This document shows positions 8,364 to 16,207 of a DNA stretch of 64,000 bases, piece by piece; positions within the stretch are counted from its first letter, which is position 1; each line of letters opens with the position of its first letter. The notes under the pieces are model-generated. The model was not told where the DNA came from, ran no database searches, and was given only the letters and a program-made list of their open reading frames with translations. The stretch is from F1-60-MAGs027 sp044344715 (GTDB taxonomy: Bacteria > Actinomycetota > Acidimicrobiia > Acidimicrobiales > Ilumatobacteraceae). Both the position numbers and the translations under genes were made by a program. The DNA is taken from NCBI GenBank assembly GCA_044344715.1, contig JBIJCI010000001.1:66226-130225 (forward strand), written 5' to 3'.

Positions 8364-9943
8364 TCAGGCGTACAGCGCGGCGAGGCGCCAGACGCCACGC
8401 TCGAGCACGGCAATCGCGGCAACGACCGGACCACCCCGGCTCGTGCAGCGCATCAGCACCTGCAACCGCACCATACGGCGTGCACGACGCGGATCCCACC
8501 ACCGTTCCTCCACCGGCCACGGCCCCGCCCATGCCACAACGTCGTAGCGACGCGCACCAATGCACACCACCGAGGGACCACCGCTCATCGCATGCCGTGC
8601 GTCGACCGCGATGCAACGCCCGCCTGCATCGAGCACCCCGATTTCGGGGGCATCGGACGACGAATCGAACACCAACGTCGGTGCGGGTGACGGCAACGCA
8701 CCGCTCCATTCGCCCGCTGCAGCATCGAACACGGCGCCCCTCGTGCGCCGCTCCACATCGACCGCGTCGCTGCGCACGAACTCGAACGATCGTGCCGGGT
8801 CGCGGTCGCCGCGCCACGCCGGCACGGTGACCGACCCTGCTCCGATCATGTCGGCGATCCGACGCATGGCGCGCTGGGCGTGCCGATCGCCGTCACGCTC
8901 GCCACCCCACAGTGCCGCCTGGCGTCCCGCATCGACGACGACCTGCTCGGGCGACAACCGAACCGAAACGACACCGCTGGTCGGCGCAGCATGGGCGATC
9001 CATGCGTCGAGTTGCCAACGCAGGCTCTCGACGATTGCACGATCGGTGAAACCATCGGATCGGTACCACATCCGTTCGGTGCGCTCACCGTGGTCGGACT
9101 CGACGAGGATGTGCAGGCGGACCACCGCCAACCCGAGTGCGCGCAGATGATCCACCAATCCAGCGGAGAGTCCGGTGGCCGCCGACACCACCGCATCGCG
9201 CGATTCGACCGGTTCGTCGAACTGCAGGAGTCGTACCCGTTCGGGGGTTGGTGCCACGACGAGCGGCGGGTGGCGGTCGAGCCCACGCGACAAACGCGAG
9301 AGATCACGACCGAAGGCACCGAACCGTGCGATCACATCCGCTTCCGACAACGCGGCGACGTCACCGAAGCGGTAGAGACCGAGTCGCTCCAAGAGCGACA
9401 CGATGTCGCGGTACGACGCAACGTTTCCGACACCGGGAACTCCCGCCCCCACCGTGCCGATCACCCCGACGCAGTCGACCAGAGCGCGCACCGACGAGGT
9501 GGCGAGCCAGTGTGCCGATGCCGCAACGGGCACGACGAGGGGCTCACCCGACCGGATGGCATGGTGCGACGCAATGCCCGCGGCGAGGCGACCATCGGCG
9601 ATACCGACACCGAATACTGCCAGTGACTCGTCGACCACCAATCCCCGCGCGGCGGCAATCATCGTGCGCACGGCATCGTGCACCGCCGTATGCATGATGC
9701 CGGCGAGCCGGTCGTCGCCACCGACATAACGCGACGGGCCGCGCGTGGCAACGATGATGACCCCCGGTGAGGCAACCTCGACGAGTGGCGCATATGCGAC
9801 GACCGCCTGCACGATCGTCTCGAAGGCACTGCGTGCACTGCAACCGAGCGCTGCCGAATACTCCGACCAGCGGGGAAAGTGGACGACTACGACGCGGGTA
9901 GGGGAAAGTGGACGACTACGACGCGGGTTGGGGCATCGGGCAT
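8364..9943 (-). CDS. imuB: ImuB-like inactive Y-family polymerase, N-terminus disrupted by a 29-bp tandem duplication
   Basis: From about 9899 down to the TGA at 8364 the frame encodes a Y-family-like protein of about 510 residues: RVVVVHFPRWSEYSAAL (acidic catalytic residues of active polymerases absent), HhH-like FGDVAALSEADVIARFGAFG, and RQAALWGG (8904-8921), which resembles the beta-clamp motif Q-x-x-L-W-G of mycobacterial ImuB. ImuB bridges DnaE2 and the clamp. The expected start ATG 9943 (MPDAPTRVVVVHFP) is in a different frame: a tandem repeat of 29 bp at 9872-9929 shifts it, so translation from that ATG ends after 18 residues (stop at 9887). Without one repeat copy the ATG would join the body in frame. 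The body is open upstream to 10193 but has no ATG/GTG near the repeat; the next in-frame GTG is at 9812. It is either a recent mutation, an assembly error or recoding. Confidence 0.75.
9872..9929. repeat. 29-bp perfect-but-one tandem duplication at the imuA'-imuB junction
   Basis: Units 9872-9900 and 9901-9929 are identical except for the last base (a versus t). Each unit carries the end of imuA' (CGTCGTAG on the minus strand) and the first codons of imuB (TRVVVVHFP). The period of 29 is not a multiple of 3, so the copy shifts the imuB frame. It looks like replication slippage. Confidence 0.95.
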
Positions 9944-10557
9944 GGCAGCGTGACCGTCCCTTCGCGCGGCGACGGACAACGTCGACCGTCGACACGCATC
10001 CGCACCGTGCGCTGCGTGATGTGCGACCCGCCGTGTTCGATGCCCGACCACGACACCGTGTCGGCATGCACGTCGAGATCGGATGCGAACACGCTCGCCG
10101 AACCGAGCGCCGGCAACGCAGGAAGATCGACCGCGATGAGCACCGACTGTCGGGCGAGGATGCGCGACTGCAAACGCCGTGCATCGTGCGCACTCAACGT
10201 GGGGGGTGCGGCAACGATGAGCACGTCGAACCCCTCGACCAGTGCGGCGGCCGTCGTGACCCATTCGCGGCTGGCGCGGGGAGGTTGCACGAGCACGATG
10301 CGCTCGATGGCGACACCCGCCTCGATCGCCGCGGTGACACCGAGGTTGGGCACACCCACGACCGCCAACCACGAGCCGGAACGGGTGGCGGCGGCGGAGA
10401 GGGCGAGCGCCGTGGTCAATGCGGCATCACCCGTGCAGCCGACGGTGCGGCCACGGACGAGACCGCCGTCGACGAAGAGCGAGGCCAATGGTGCCGTAAC
10501 GGGTAAGGGGGCACGCACGATCGGGGTGCCGAGGCGGGTGCGGAGTTCGGTAGTCAC
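9916..10557 (-). CDS. ImuA'-like protein of the SOS mutasome
   Basis: 213 residues, MTTELRTRLGTPIVRAPLPV. A RecA-like core is recognisable: LVRGRTVGCTGDAALTTALA occupies the Walker A position but has lost the GKT/S lysine, and FDVLIVAAPPTLSAHDARRL the later strand. Mycobacterial ImuA' is a degenerate RecA-fold partner of ImuB. Assignment rests on fold, on position directly before imuB and on its SOS box. The start is GTG 10557, 6 nt after TATGGT. Stop TAG 9916-9918 overlaps the predicted imuB ATG region, so imuA' and imuB would be translationally coupled but for the duplication. Confidence 0.75.
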   Translation of the reverse strand: MTTELRTRLGTPIVRAPLPVTAPLASLFVDGGLVRGRTVGCTGDAALTTALALSAAATRSGSWLAVVGVPNLGVTAAIEAGVAIERIVLVQPPRASREWVTTAAALVEGFDVLIVAAPPTLSAHDARRLQSRILARQSVLIAVDLPALPALGSASVFASDLDVHADTVSWSGIEHGGSHITQRTVRMRVDGRRCPSPREGTVTLPCPMPQPAS

Positions 10558-10563
10558 CCCCTC

Positions 10564-10569
10564 ACCATA
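10564..10569 (-). promoter_or_regulatory. -10 element of imuA' (leaderless)
   Basis: TATGGT on the minus strand, spaced GAGGGG (6 nt) from GTG 10557. Its geometry relative to the adjacent LexA-type box (2-nt step) is the same as at dnaE2. Confidence 0.6.
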
Positions 10570-10570
10570 G

Positions 10571-10584
10571 CGAACAGGTGTTCG
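10571..10584. promoter_or_regulatory. LexA (SOS) box of imuA'-imuB
   Basis: CGAACAGGTGTTCG is a second perfect CGAAC-N4-GTTCG site, between the imuA' start and the cimA stop. Two such sites in front of the two mutasome transcription units, at the same distance from the -10, make SOS control likely. Confidence 0.85.
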
Positions 10585-10603
10585 CCCCCATTATGGGAAG
10601 GGA

Positions 10604-12193
10604 TTACTCCAGGTGGAGCAGGCCGTAAACGATCGACTCCTCGAGCGCACGCCAGGAGGCCTCGATGATGTTCGGCGAGACGCCGATCGTGGTCCAGGTG
10701 CGGTCCCCGTCGGTGGCGTCGATGAGTACGCGCGTCACGGCCCCCGTTGCCGACGACGAGTCGAGGATGCGCACCTTGTAGTCGGTGAGGTGCACGCGCG
10801 AGAGCTGCGGATATTGCTTCAGGAGGCAGGCGCGCAACGCCGTGTCGATCGCATTGACCGGGCCGTTGCCCTCGGAGGTGTACACCTCGCGCTTCTCCCC
10901 GATCCACACCTTCACGGTGGCCTCGGTGGTGAATGCGCCGTTGGTCGACTCGTCGGTGATGACGCGCATCGACTCGACGCCGAAGAACTCCTGCTGCCAG
11001 CCGGTGGCGCGGCGCATCAACAACTCGAGCGATGCATCGGCCGCCTCGAAGTGGTAGCCCTCGAACTCGAGGCGCTTCAGTTCGTCGAGGATCGAGCTCA
11101 ACACGGCACCGTCGACCTTCAACTTCAGGTCCTCGGCCTTCATCGCGATGGTGGCGCGACCAGCCATCTCCGACACGAGGAAGCGGGTGCCGTTGCCGAC
11201 CAGGTCGGGCGAGACGTGCTCGTATGCATCCTTGGCACGGGCGATGGCCGACACGTGCAGGCCGGCCTTGTGCGCGAAGGCGGATGCGCCGACGTACGGC
11301 GCCTGCGGGTTGAGCGGACGATTGAGCACCTCTGCCACGTGGTTGCTGACCGCGGTCAAGCGCTCGAGGCGGCCCTCGGGCAGGCACTCGAAGCCCATCT
11401 TCAGCTGCAGGTTGGGAATGATCGTGGTGAGGTTGGTGTTGCCCGTGCGCTCACCGAGACCGTTCAACGTGCCCTGCACGTGGCGCACGCCGGCGCGCAC
11501 CGCCGCCAACGAATTGGCAACCGCACAGCCGGTGTCGTCGTGGCAGTGGATGCCGATGATTGCGTCGTTGCCGACGTGCCCGGAAACCGCAGCGACGATG
11601 GATTCCACCTCGTGCGGCAGCGAACCACCGTTGGTGTCGCACAACACCAGGTGCGTCGCCCCGTTGACCACCGCGGCCTCGAGGATGCGCAGCGAGAACT
11701 CGGGGTTGCGCTTGTAGCCATCGAAGAAGTGCTCGAGGTCGACCATGACCATGCGGCCGTGACCGTCGAGGTACTTGACCGAGTCGGCAACCATCGCCAC
11801 ACCCTCGTCGAGCGTGGTCTGCAGCGCGGTTTCGACGTGGTAGTCCCAGCTCTTGGCCACGATGCAAACGGCACTCGTCTCGGCATTGATCAGGTTGCGC
11901 AGCGTGGCGTCGTCGTCGACCTTGCCGGCGGGGCGACGGGTGCTACCGAAGGCCACGAGGCGCGACGTGCCGAGCTTCAGTTCGCGCTTGGCGCGGGCGA
12001 AGAACTCCTCGTCCTTGGGGTTGGCGCCGGGCCAGCCGCCCTCGATGTAGTGCACGCCGAGATGGTCGAGCTGTTCGGCGATGCGCAGCTTGTCGACCAC
12101 GCTCGCCGACACGCCCTCCACCTGCATCCCATCGCGCAACGTGGTGTCGAACACCTCGACGTGGTTGGCGGGAAGCACGAGTCGGGCGGTCAC
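10604..12193 (-). CDS. cimA: (R)-citramalate synthase / 2-isopropylmalate synthase family
   Basis: 529 residues. FDTTLRDGMQVEGVSASV at the N-terminus is the metal-binding HMGL-like motif, followed by HCHDDTGCAVANS and NGLGERTGN (TIM barrel), then an AFAHKAGLHVSAI segment and a C-terminal LeuA dimer/regulatory domain. The sequence type (VEGGWPGANPKDEEFFARA-like, here IEGGWPGANPKDEEFF) belongs to citramalate synthases that condense pyruvate and acetyl-CoA, giving 2-oxobutyrate for isoleucine through LeuBCD. A true LeuA is encoded at 22386, which supports this split of roles. The start is GTG 12193, 18 bp downstream of ilvE. Confidence 0.88.
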   Translation of the reverse strand: MTARLVLPANHVEVFDTTLRDGMQVEGVSASVVDKLRIAEQLDHLGVHYIEGGWPGANPKDEEFFARAKRELKLGTSRLVAFGSTRRPAGKVDDDATLRNLINAETSAVCIVAKSWDYHVETALQTTLDEGVAMVADSVKYLDGHGRMVMVDLEHFFDGYKRNPEFSLRILEAAVVNGATHLVLCDTNGGSLPHEVESIVAAVSGHVGNDAIIGIHCHDDTGCAVANSLAAVRAGVRHVQGTLNGLGERTGNTNLTTIIPNLQLKMGFECLPEGRLERLTAVSNHVAEVLNRPLNPQAPYVGASAFAHKAGLHVSAIARAKDAYEHVSPDLVGNGTRFLVSEMAGRATIAMKAEDLKLKVDGAVLSSILDELKRLEFEGYHFEAADASLELLMRRATGWQQEFFGVESMRVITDESTNGAFTTEATVKVWIGEKREVYTSEGNGPVNAIDTALRACLLKQYPQLSRVHLTDYKVRILDSSSATGAVTRVLIDATDGDRTWTTIGVSPNIIEASWRALEESIVYGLLHLE

Positions 12194-12211
12194 GGGGCTA
12201 CGACGGTTTCC

Positions 12212-13126
12212 CTACGCGAGCTCGCACCAGTGGGCGTACTTCTTTTCTTGTCCGCGTACTGCGCGGGCATACATCGCCGCGATTGCGCGGGTCTTCGGAC
12301 CGGGGCACGGAAGTTCGCGCTCGTCCACCGAACGCACGGAACCGACTTCGGCGGCCGTTCCGCAGGCGAACACTTCCTCGGCGATGTACAGGTCACTGCG
12401 GGCGATGTTGTCGACCCGGATGTCGTAACCGAGGTCGCGCGCGATCGTCATGACGCTGTTTTGCGTGATGCCCTCGAGCGCACCGGCCGAGATCGGCGGT
12501 GTGAGGATCACGCCGTTGCGCACGACGAAGATGTTCTCGCCCGTGCACTCGGCGACGAGACCATCCGGCGCGAGCATGATCGCTTCGTCGTAGCCGGCCT
12601 TCAAGGCTTCGACCTTGGCCAACGACGAGTTGACGTGGTTGCCGACGGTCTTGGCGGCTGGCGGCATCGTGTTGTGGTCGTGGCGGGTCCACGACGAGAT
12701 CTTCATTCGCACGCCCTTTTCGACCGCGTCGTCACCGAGGTATGCACCCCACGGCCAGCATGCGATGGCGACATCCACCTTGCACGGCAGGGTGTTGAGC
12801 CCCATCTCGCCGTAGCCGTAGTACGCGAGTGGCCGGACGTAGCACGACTTCAAGCCCGTCGAACGCACCGTGGCCTTGGTGGCTTCCACCAGTTCCTCCA
12901 CCGAGTACGGCATCGGCATTCCCATGATCTTGGCGCTGTTGTGCAGCCGCACGATGTGGTCGGTGAGGCGGAACACCGCCGGCCCCTCGGCGGTTTCGTA
13001 GGCGCGGATTCCCTCGAACACACCGGTGCCGTAATGCAGGGTGTGGGTGAGCACGTGCACCTTTGCCTCGGCCCAATCGACGAGGTTTCCGTTCATCCAG
13101 ATCTTCGGTGTCGTCGTGATCGGCAT
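12212..13126 (-). CDS. ilvE: Branched-chain amino acid aminotransferase
   Basis: 304 residues, class IV PLP aminotransferase. Features include IWMNGNLVDWAEAKVHVLTH, HYGTGVFEGIRAY, the PLP-lysine region AAKTVGNHVNSSLAK, CTGENIFVVRNG and EGITQNSVMTIARD. It transfers the amino group from glutamate to the keto acids of Leu, Ile and Val. ATG 13126 is preceded by a good GAGGAG ribosome-binding site 5 nt upstream; the open frame continues upstream but into sequence opposite leuB. It lies 28 bp after leuB and 18 bp before cimA, so leuB-ilvE-cimA read as a biosynthetic operon. Confidence 0.95.
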   Translation of the reverse strand: MPITTTPKIWMNGNLVDWAEAKVHVLTHTLHYGTGVFEGIRAYETAEGPAVFRLTDHIVRLHNSAKIMGMPMPYSVEELVEATKATVRSTGLKSCYVRPLAYYGYGEMGLNTLPCKVDVAIACWPWGAYLGDDAVEKGVRMKISSWTRHDHNTMPPAAKTVGNHVNSSLAKVEALKAGYDEAIMLAPDGLVAECTGENIFVVRNGVILTPPISAGALEGITQNSVMTIARDLGYDIRVDNIARSDLYIAEEVFACGTAAEVGSVRSVDERELPCPGPKTRAIAAMYARAVRGQEKKYAHWCELA

Positions 13127-13154
13127 CGTGACTCCTCGCGGTGTCCTCTTGACG

Positions 13155-14180
13155 CTATCCGTGCAGTCGTCGGCAGACTTCGTCCCCCACCGCGATCGTC
13201 GAGCCGGTCGCGGGGATGGAACATGCGGCTCGGATGGCGTCGGCGGCGCGCGACTCACCGAGGTGGTCGAGCATCAACGCAGCGGAGAGGATGGCGGCAA
13301 CCGGGTTGGCCACCCCCTTGCCGGCGATGTCGGGGGCCGAGCCGTGGACGGGCTCGAAGAGGGACGGTCCGGTGCGGGCCGGGTTGAGGTTGGCCGACGA
13401 GGCAAGACCGATACCACCGCTCACTGCCCCGCCCAGGTCGGTGAGGATGTCGCCGAACAGGTTGTCGGTGACGATCACGTCGTAGCGGTGCGGGTCCTGC
13501 ACGAAGTAGATGCACGCCGCATCGACGTGGTTGTAGGCGGTTGCCACCTGAGGGAACTCCGTCGCCACCGCGTCGAAGGTGCGCTGCCACAGGTCGCCGG
13601 CAAACGTGAGCACGTTCGTCTTGTGCACGAGGGTGACGTGCTTGCGATCCCGCTTCGCGGCCAACTCGAACGCGTAGCGGGTGCATCGTTCGACACCGTG
13701 TCGCGTATTCACACTGCCCTGCGTCGCCACCTCGTGCGCGGTGCCCTTGCGGAGCACTCCACCCTCGCCGACGTACGGCCCCTCGGTGTTCTCGCGGATC
13801 ACCACGAAGTCGTGCGGCTTCGTGTGACCCGGGGCGGTTCCGGCGAACGGGCGCTGGTTGATGTAGAGATCGAGACTGAACCGCAACTTGAGGAGGAGTC
13901 CGCGCTCGATGACGCCGGGCGGTACGCCGGGTGTCCCCACGGCGCCGAGCAGGATCGCGTCGAAGCCGCGCAACGACTCGAGGGTGTCGTCACTCAACAC
14001 CTCGCCGTCACGCAGGTAGCGCGCGCCGCCGAGATCGAAGAACGTCGTGTCAAGTTCGACACCCGAGGCGCGAACCACCTTCAAGGCTTCCGCCGTGACC
14101 TCCGGTCCGATGCCGTCGCCGCCGATGATCGCCACGCGATGCGGGCCAGCGTGGCGACCACGCGATGCGACACCGTTCAC
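13155..14180 (-). CDS. leuB: 3-isopropylmalate dehydrogenase
   Basis: 341 residues with HRVAIIGGDGIGPEVTAEAL near the N-terminus, the LLKLRFSLDLYINQRP substrate loop, the VIRENTEGPYVGEGG segment, and TDNLFGDILTDLGG plus GSAPDIAGKGVANP toward the C-terminus. It oxidises and decarboxylates 3-isopropylmalate (and probably 3-methylmalate from the citramalate route). I chose GTG 14180 (VNGVASRGRHAGP...) because a -10-like TAGCCT lies 7 nt upstream; a later GTG directly before AIIGGDG is possible. It diverges from greA. Confidence 0.93.
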   Translation of the reverse strand: MNGVASRGRHAGPHRVAIIGGDGIGPEVTAEALKVVRASGVELDTTFFDLGGARYLRDGEVLSDDTLESLRGFDAILLGAVGTPGVPPGVIERGLLLKLRFSLDLYINQRPFAGTAPGHTKPHDFVVIRENTEGPYVGEGGVLRKGTAHEVATQGSVNTRHGVERCTRYAFELAAKRDRKHVTLVHKTNVLTFAGDLWQRTFDAVATEFPQVATAYNHVDAACIYFVQDPHRYDVIVTDNLFGDILTDLGGAVSGGIGLASSANLNPARTGPSLFEPVHGSAPDIAGKGVANPVAAILSAALMLDHLGESRAADAIRAACSIPATGSTIAVGDEVCRRLHG

Positions 14181-14246
14181 CGCATCGAGGCTACGGACGA
14201 CACGAGTGTGCGTGTCCCACGAAGACCCAATCGGTAACCTGACCTC
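14181..14246. promoter_or_regulatory. Divergent leaderless promoters leuB / greA
   Basis: Minus-strand -10 TAGCCT (14193-14188, 7 nt before GTG 14180) and plus-strand -10 TAACCT (14235-14240, 6 nt before GTG 14247). No SD is present before either start and no leader peptide or terminator is seen here, in contrast to leuA. Confidence 0.55.
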
Positions 14247-14729
14247 GTGCCCACCCATCGCGTATCCGCCGGTGCCCTCGAACGGCTGAAGGCCGAGCAT
14301 CTCGACCTCACCACCCGCGGCCGCATCGAGGTTGCGCAGCGCATCGGCCGGGCCAGGGAAATGGGCGACCTGAAGGAAAACGGCGACTACCACGCCGCCA
14401 AGGACGATCAGGGCCACATGGAGGCACGGATCCGCCAGATCGAGTCGATCCTGGAGAACCACGAGATCATCGAGTCGTCGAGTGACGGCAGGGTCGCGGT
14501 GGGCTGCGTGGTCACGATCGTCTACGACGGCGACTCCCCCGACCAGGCCGAGCGCTACCTCATCGGGCACCTCGAAGAGAAGCCCGCCGATCCGACCGTG
14601 CACGTAATGAGCCCGACCTCACCGCTCGGGGCCGCACTCCTCGGTGCCGGCGAGGGTGACAAGGTCACCTACACGGCACCGAACGGGACGCTGGCGGTCA
14701 GCGTGGTGCGCGTGGAGTCGAACGGCTGA
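14247..14729 (+). CDS. greA: Transcription elongation factor GreA
   Basis: 160 residues. The N-terminal antiparallel coiled coil carries the tip motif GDLKENGDYHAAKDDQG, whose acidic residues stimulate transcript cleavage by backtracked RNA polymerase. The C-terminal FKBP-like domain contains VGCVVTIVYDGD and SPLGAALLGAGEGDKVTY. Length matches the family. GTG 14247 follows TAACCT by 6 nt. One base separates the stop from the GTG of the following hydrolase. Confidence 0.95.
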   Translation: MPTHRVSAGALERLKAEHLDLTTRGRIEVAQRIGRAREMGDLKENGDYHAAKDDQGHMEARIRQIESILENHEIIESSSDGRVAVGCVVTIVYDGDSPDQAERYLIGHLEEKPADPTVHVMSPTSPLGAALLGAGEGDKVTYTAPNGTLAVSVVRVESNG

Positions 14730-14730
14730 C

Positions 14731-15597
14731 GTGATTCGTCGATCCCTTCCCGCCCGCGACGGATTCCCACCGGGTCACGAGGTCGAACTGATCGGTCGCG
14801 GTCGCACGTTCGTGCGCGAGGTCGTCGGTCCGACTGGTGCACCGACGATCATCCTCCTGCACGGCTGGACCGCGACGGCCGACCTCAACTGGTTCACGTG
14901 CTTCGAGCCGCTCGGCGAGCACTTCCGGGTGCTGGCCCCCGACCATCGCGGTCATGGCCGCGGAATCCGCCCCGCCAAGGGCTTTCGTCTGGAGGACTGT
15001 GCGGACGACGTTGCAGCGATTGCCGACGTCTTCGGTGTCGGCACGTTCATTCCCGTCGGTTACTCGATGGGTGGCGCAATCGCGCAGCTCGTCGCGCAGC
15101 GCCACGAGCAACGAGTGCGCGGACTCGTGCTCTCGGCGACGGCGGGGTACTTCTCGTCGTCACGCGACGAGCGCCTCAACTTCCTCGGTCTCACCGGGCT
15201 GGCCCGACTGTCGCGCCTGACCACCGCGCAGGTCCGGTCGTGGGTAACCGAGCAGGTCTACCTGCAACGCAAGACGCACAAACTTGCCGACTGGGCGGTG
15301 CGACAGATCGCGAGTCACGATTGGCGCCACATCCTCGAGGCGGGGAGTGCGATCGGCGACTTCGATTCGCGGACCTGGTTGCACGATGTTCAGGTGCCCT
15401 CGGCCATGATCATGACGACGCAGGACAAGGTCGTGTCGCCGCGCCGCCAGGAAGAGCTGGCGGCGACGCTCGCGCTGCCGACGGTGACGCACCGGGTGGA
15501 TGCGGGCCACGATGCCGTCTTTGCCGCCCGCGAGCACTTCGTGCCGATGCTGATCGACGCGTGTCAGCAGGTGGTGCGACACTCGGTCGCCGCGTGA
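14731..15597 (+). CDS. Alpha/beta-fold hydrolase
   Basis: 288 residues with IILLHGWTATADLNW (oxyanion region), DHRGHGRG, the nucleophile elbow GYSMGGAIAQ (Ser near residue 113), a cap region rich in Arg/Leu, and DAGHDAVFAAREHF with the catalytic His near 260. The acid is probably in TTQDKVVSPRRQ. The substrate is unknown; esterases or dehalogenase-like hydrolases are possible. GTG 14731 starts one base after the greA stop; no better start exists inside the frame before the core. Confidence 0.85.
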   Translation: MIRRSLPARDGFPPGHEVELIGRGRTFVREVVGPTGAPTIILLHGWTATADLNWFTCFEPLGEHFRVLAPDHRGHGRGIRPAKGFRLEDCADDVAAIADVFGVGTFIPVGYSMGGAIAQLVAQRHEQRVRGLVLSATAGYFSSSRDERLNFLGLTGLARLSRLTTAQVRSWVTEQVYLQRKTHKLADWAVRQIASHDWRHILEAGSAIGDFDSRTWLHDVQVPSAMIMTTQDKVVSPRRQEELAATLALPTVTHRVDAGHDAVFAAREHFVPMLIDACQQVVRHSVAA

Positions 15598-15619
15598 CGT
15601 CCCGTTCATCGAACGACCG

Positions 15620-16144
15620 TTAGCGCGCTTCATCGTCCGCTTCGTCCGACAGCGGGTCGCCGGACGGCAGGATCTCGTCCCTCCACAAGCGCGCAACGGC
15701 GTCGGCCAGGGAACCCTTGGCATTGCCCGGGTCGGTCACGATCTCGTCGGGTGTGTCGGCGAAGCGCAGGACCGATCCCACACCGACGTCACCGACGACG
15801 ACCACGAGTCGAACCCGCCGGCGCCGGGGGTGGACGCTCGGAGGTAGGTCGTCCTCGCCGTCGTCATCGACGGGGGCCGCCCACCCGCAGGTGAGCACGG
15901 CCGCGGCGTCGAACATTCGGGCAATGGCACTCCCGCGCGACTCGAGCAATTCGTACACGTCACCGTGCTCGGCGAGGAACGAGATCCGCAGCGCGCCATC
16001 GGCCCGCTGCTCGACCCCGTTCGGGTCGACCACGTTGATGCCGTAGAGCCGTGCCCGCTTCAGGTCGAAACCCGGGAGCGAGAGGTGGAGGCTGTGCTCG
16101 ACGCACGTGGCCAGGGAAACCGGGGTGATGGTGGAAGTGTCCAT
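15620..16144 (-). CDS. Conserved-looking hypothetical protein
   Basis: 174 residues, MDTSTITPVSLATCVEHSLH at the start, ending in an acidic stretch (PLSDEADDEAR). No membrane segment or signal peptide. Hydrophobic strands RLVVVVGDVGVGSVLRF and a charged loop of Asp/Glu then Arg repeats (PVDDDGEDD; HPRRRRVRL) are the visible features. I do not recognise the family. Real coding is supported by codon phase and by lying alone between convergent and divergent neighbours. ATG 16144 is the only sensible start before the leuC gene. Confidence 0.6.
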   Translation of the reverse strand: MDTSTITPVSLATCVEHSLHLSLPGFDLKRARLYGINVVDPNGVEQRADGALRISFLAEHGDVYELLESRGSAIARMFDAAAVLTCGWAAPVDDDGEDDLPPSVHPRRRRVRLVVVVGDVGVGSVLRFADTPDEIVTDPGNAKGSLADAVARLWRDEILPSGDPLSDEADDEAR

Positions 16145-16207
16145 GCCGGCTCTGTGTGCACGGGCGTCCACGTGCAGGAAGCGCCCGCCGACGGCGGGCA
16201 GAATGGG

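Noticed and set aside
10613..13387. 924-codon plus-strand frame opposite cimA and ilvE
   Set aside because: Antisense shadow of two well-conserved enzymes; composition is dominated by His/Arg/Val repeats typical of reversed codons.
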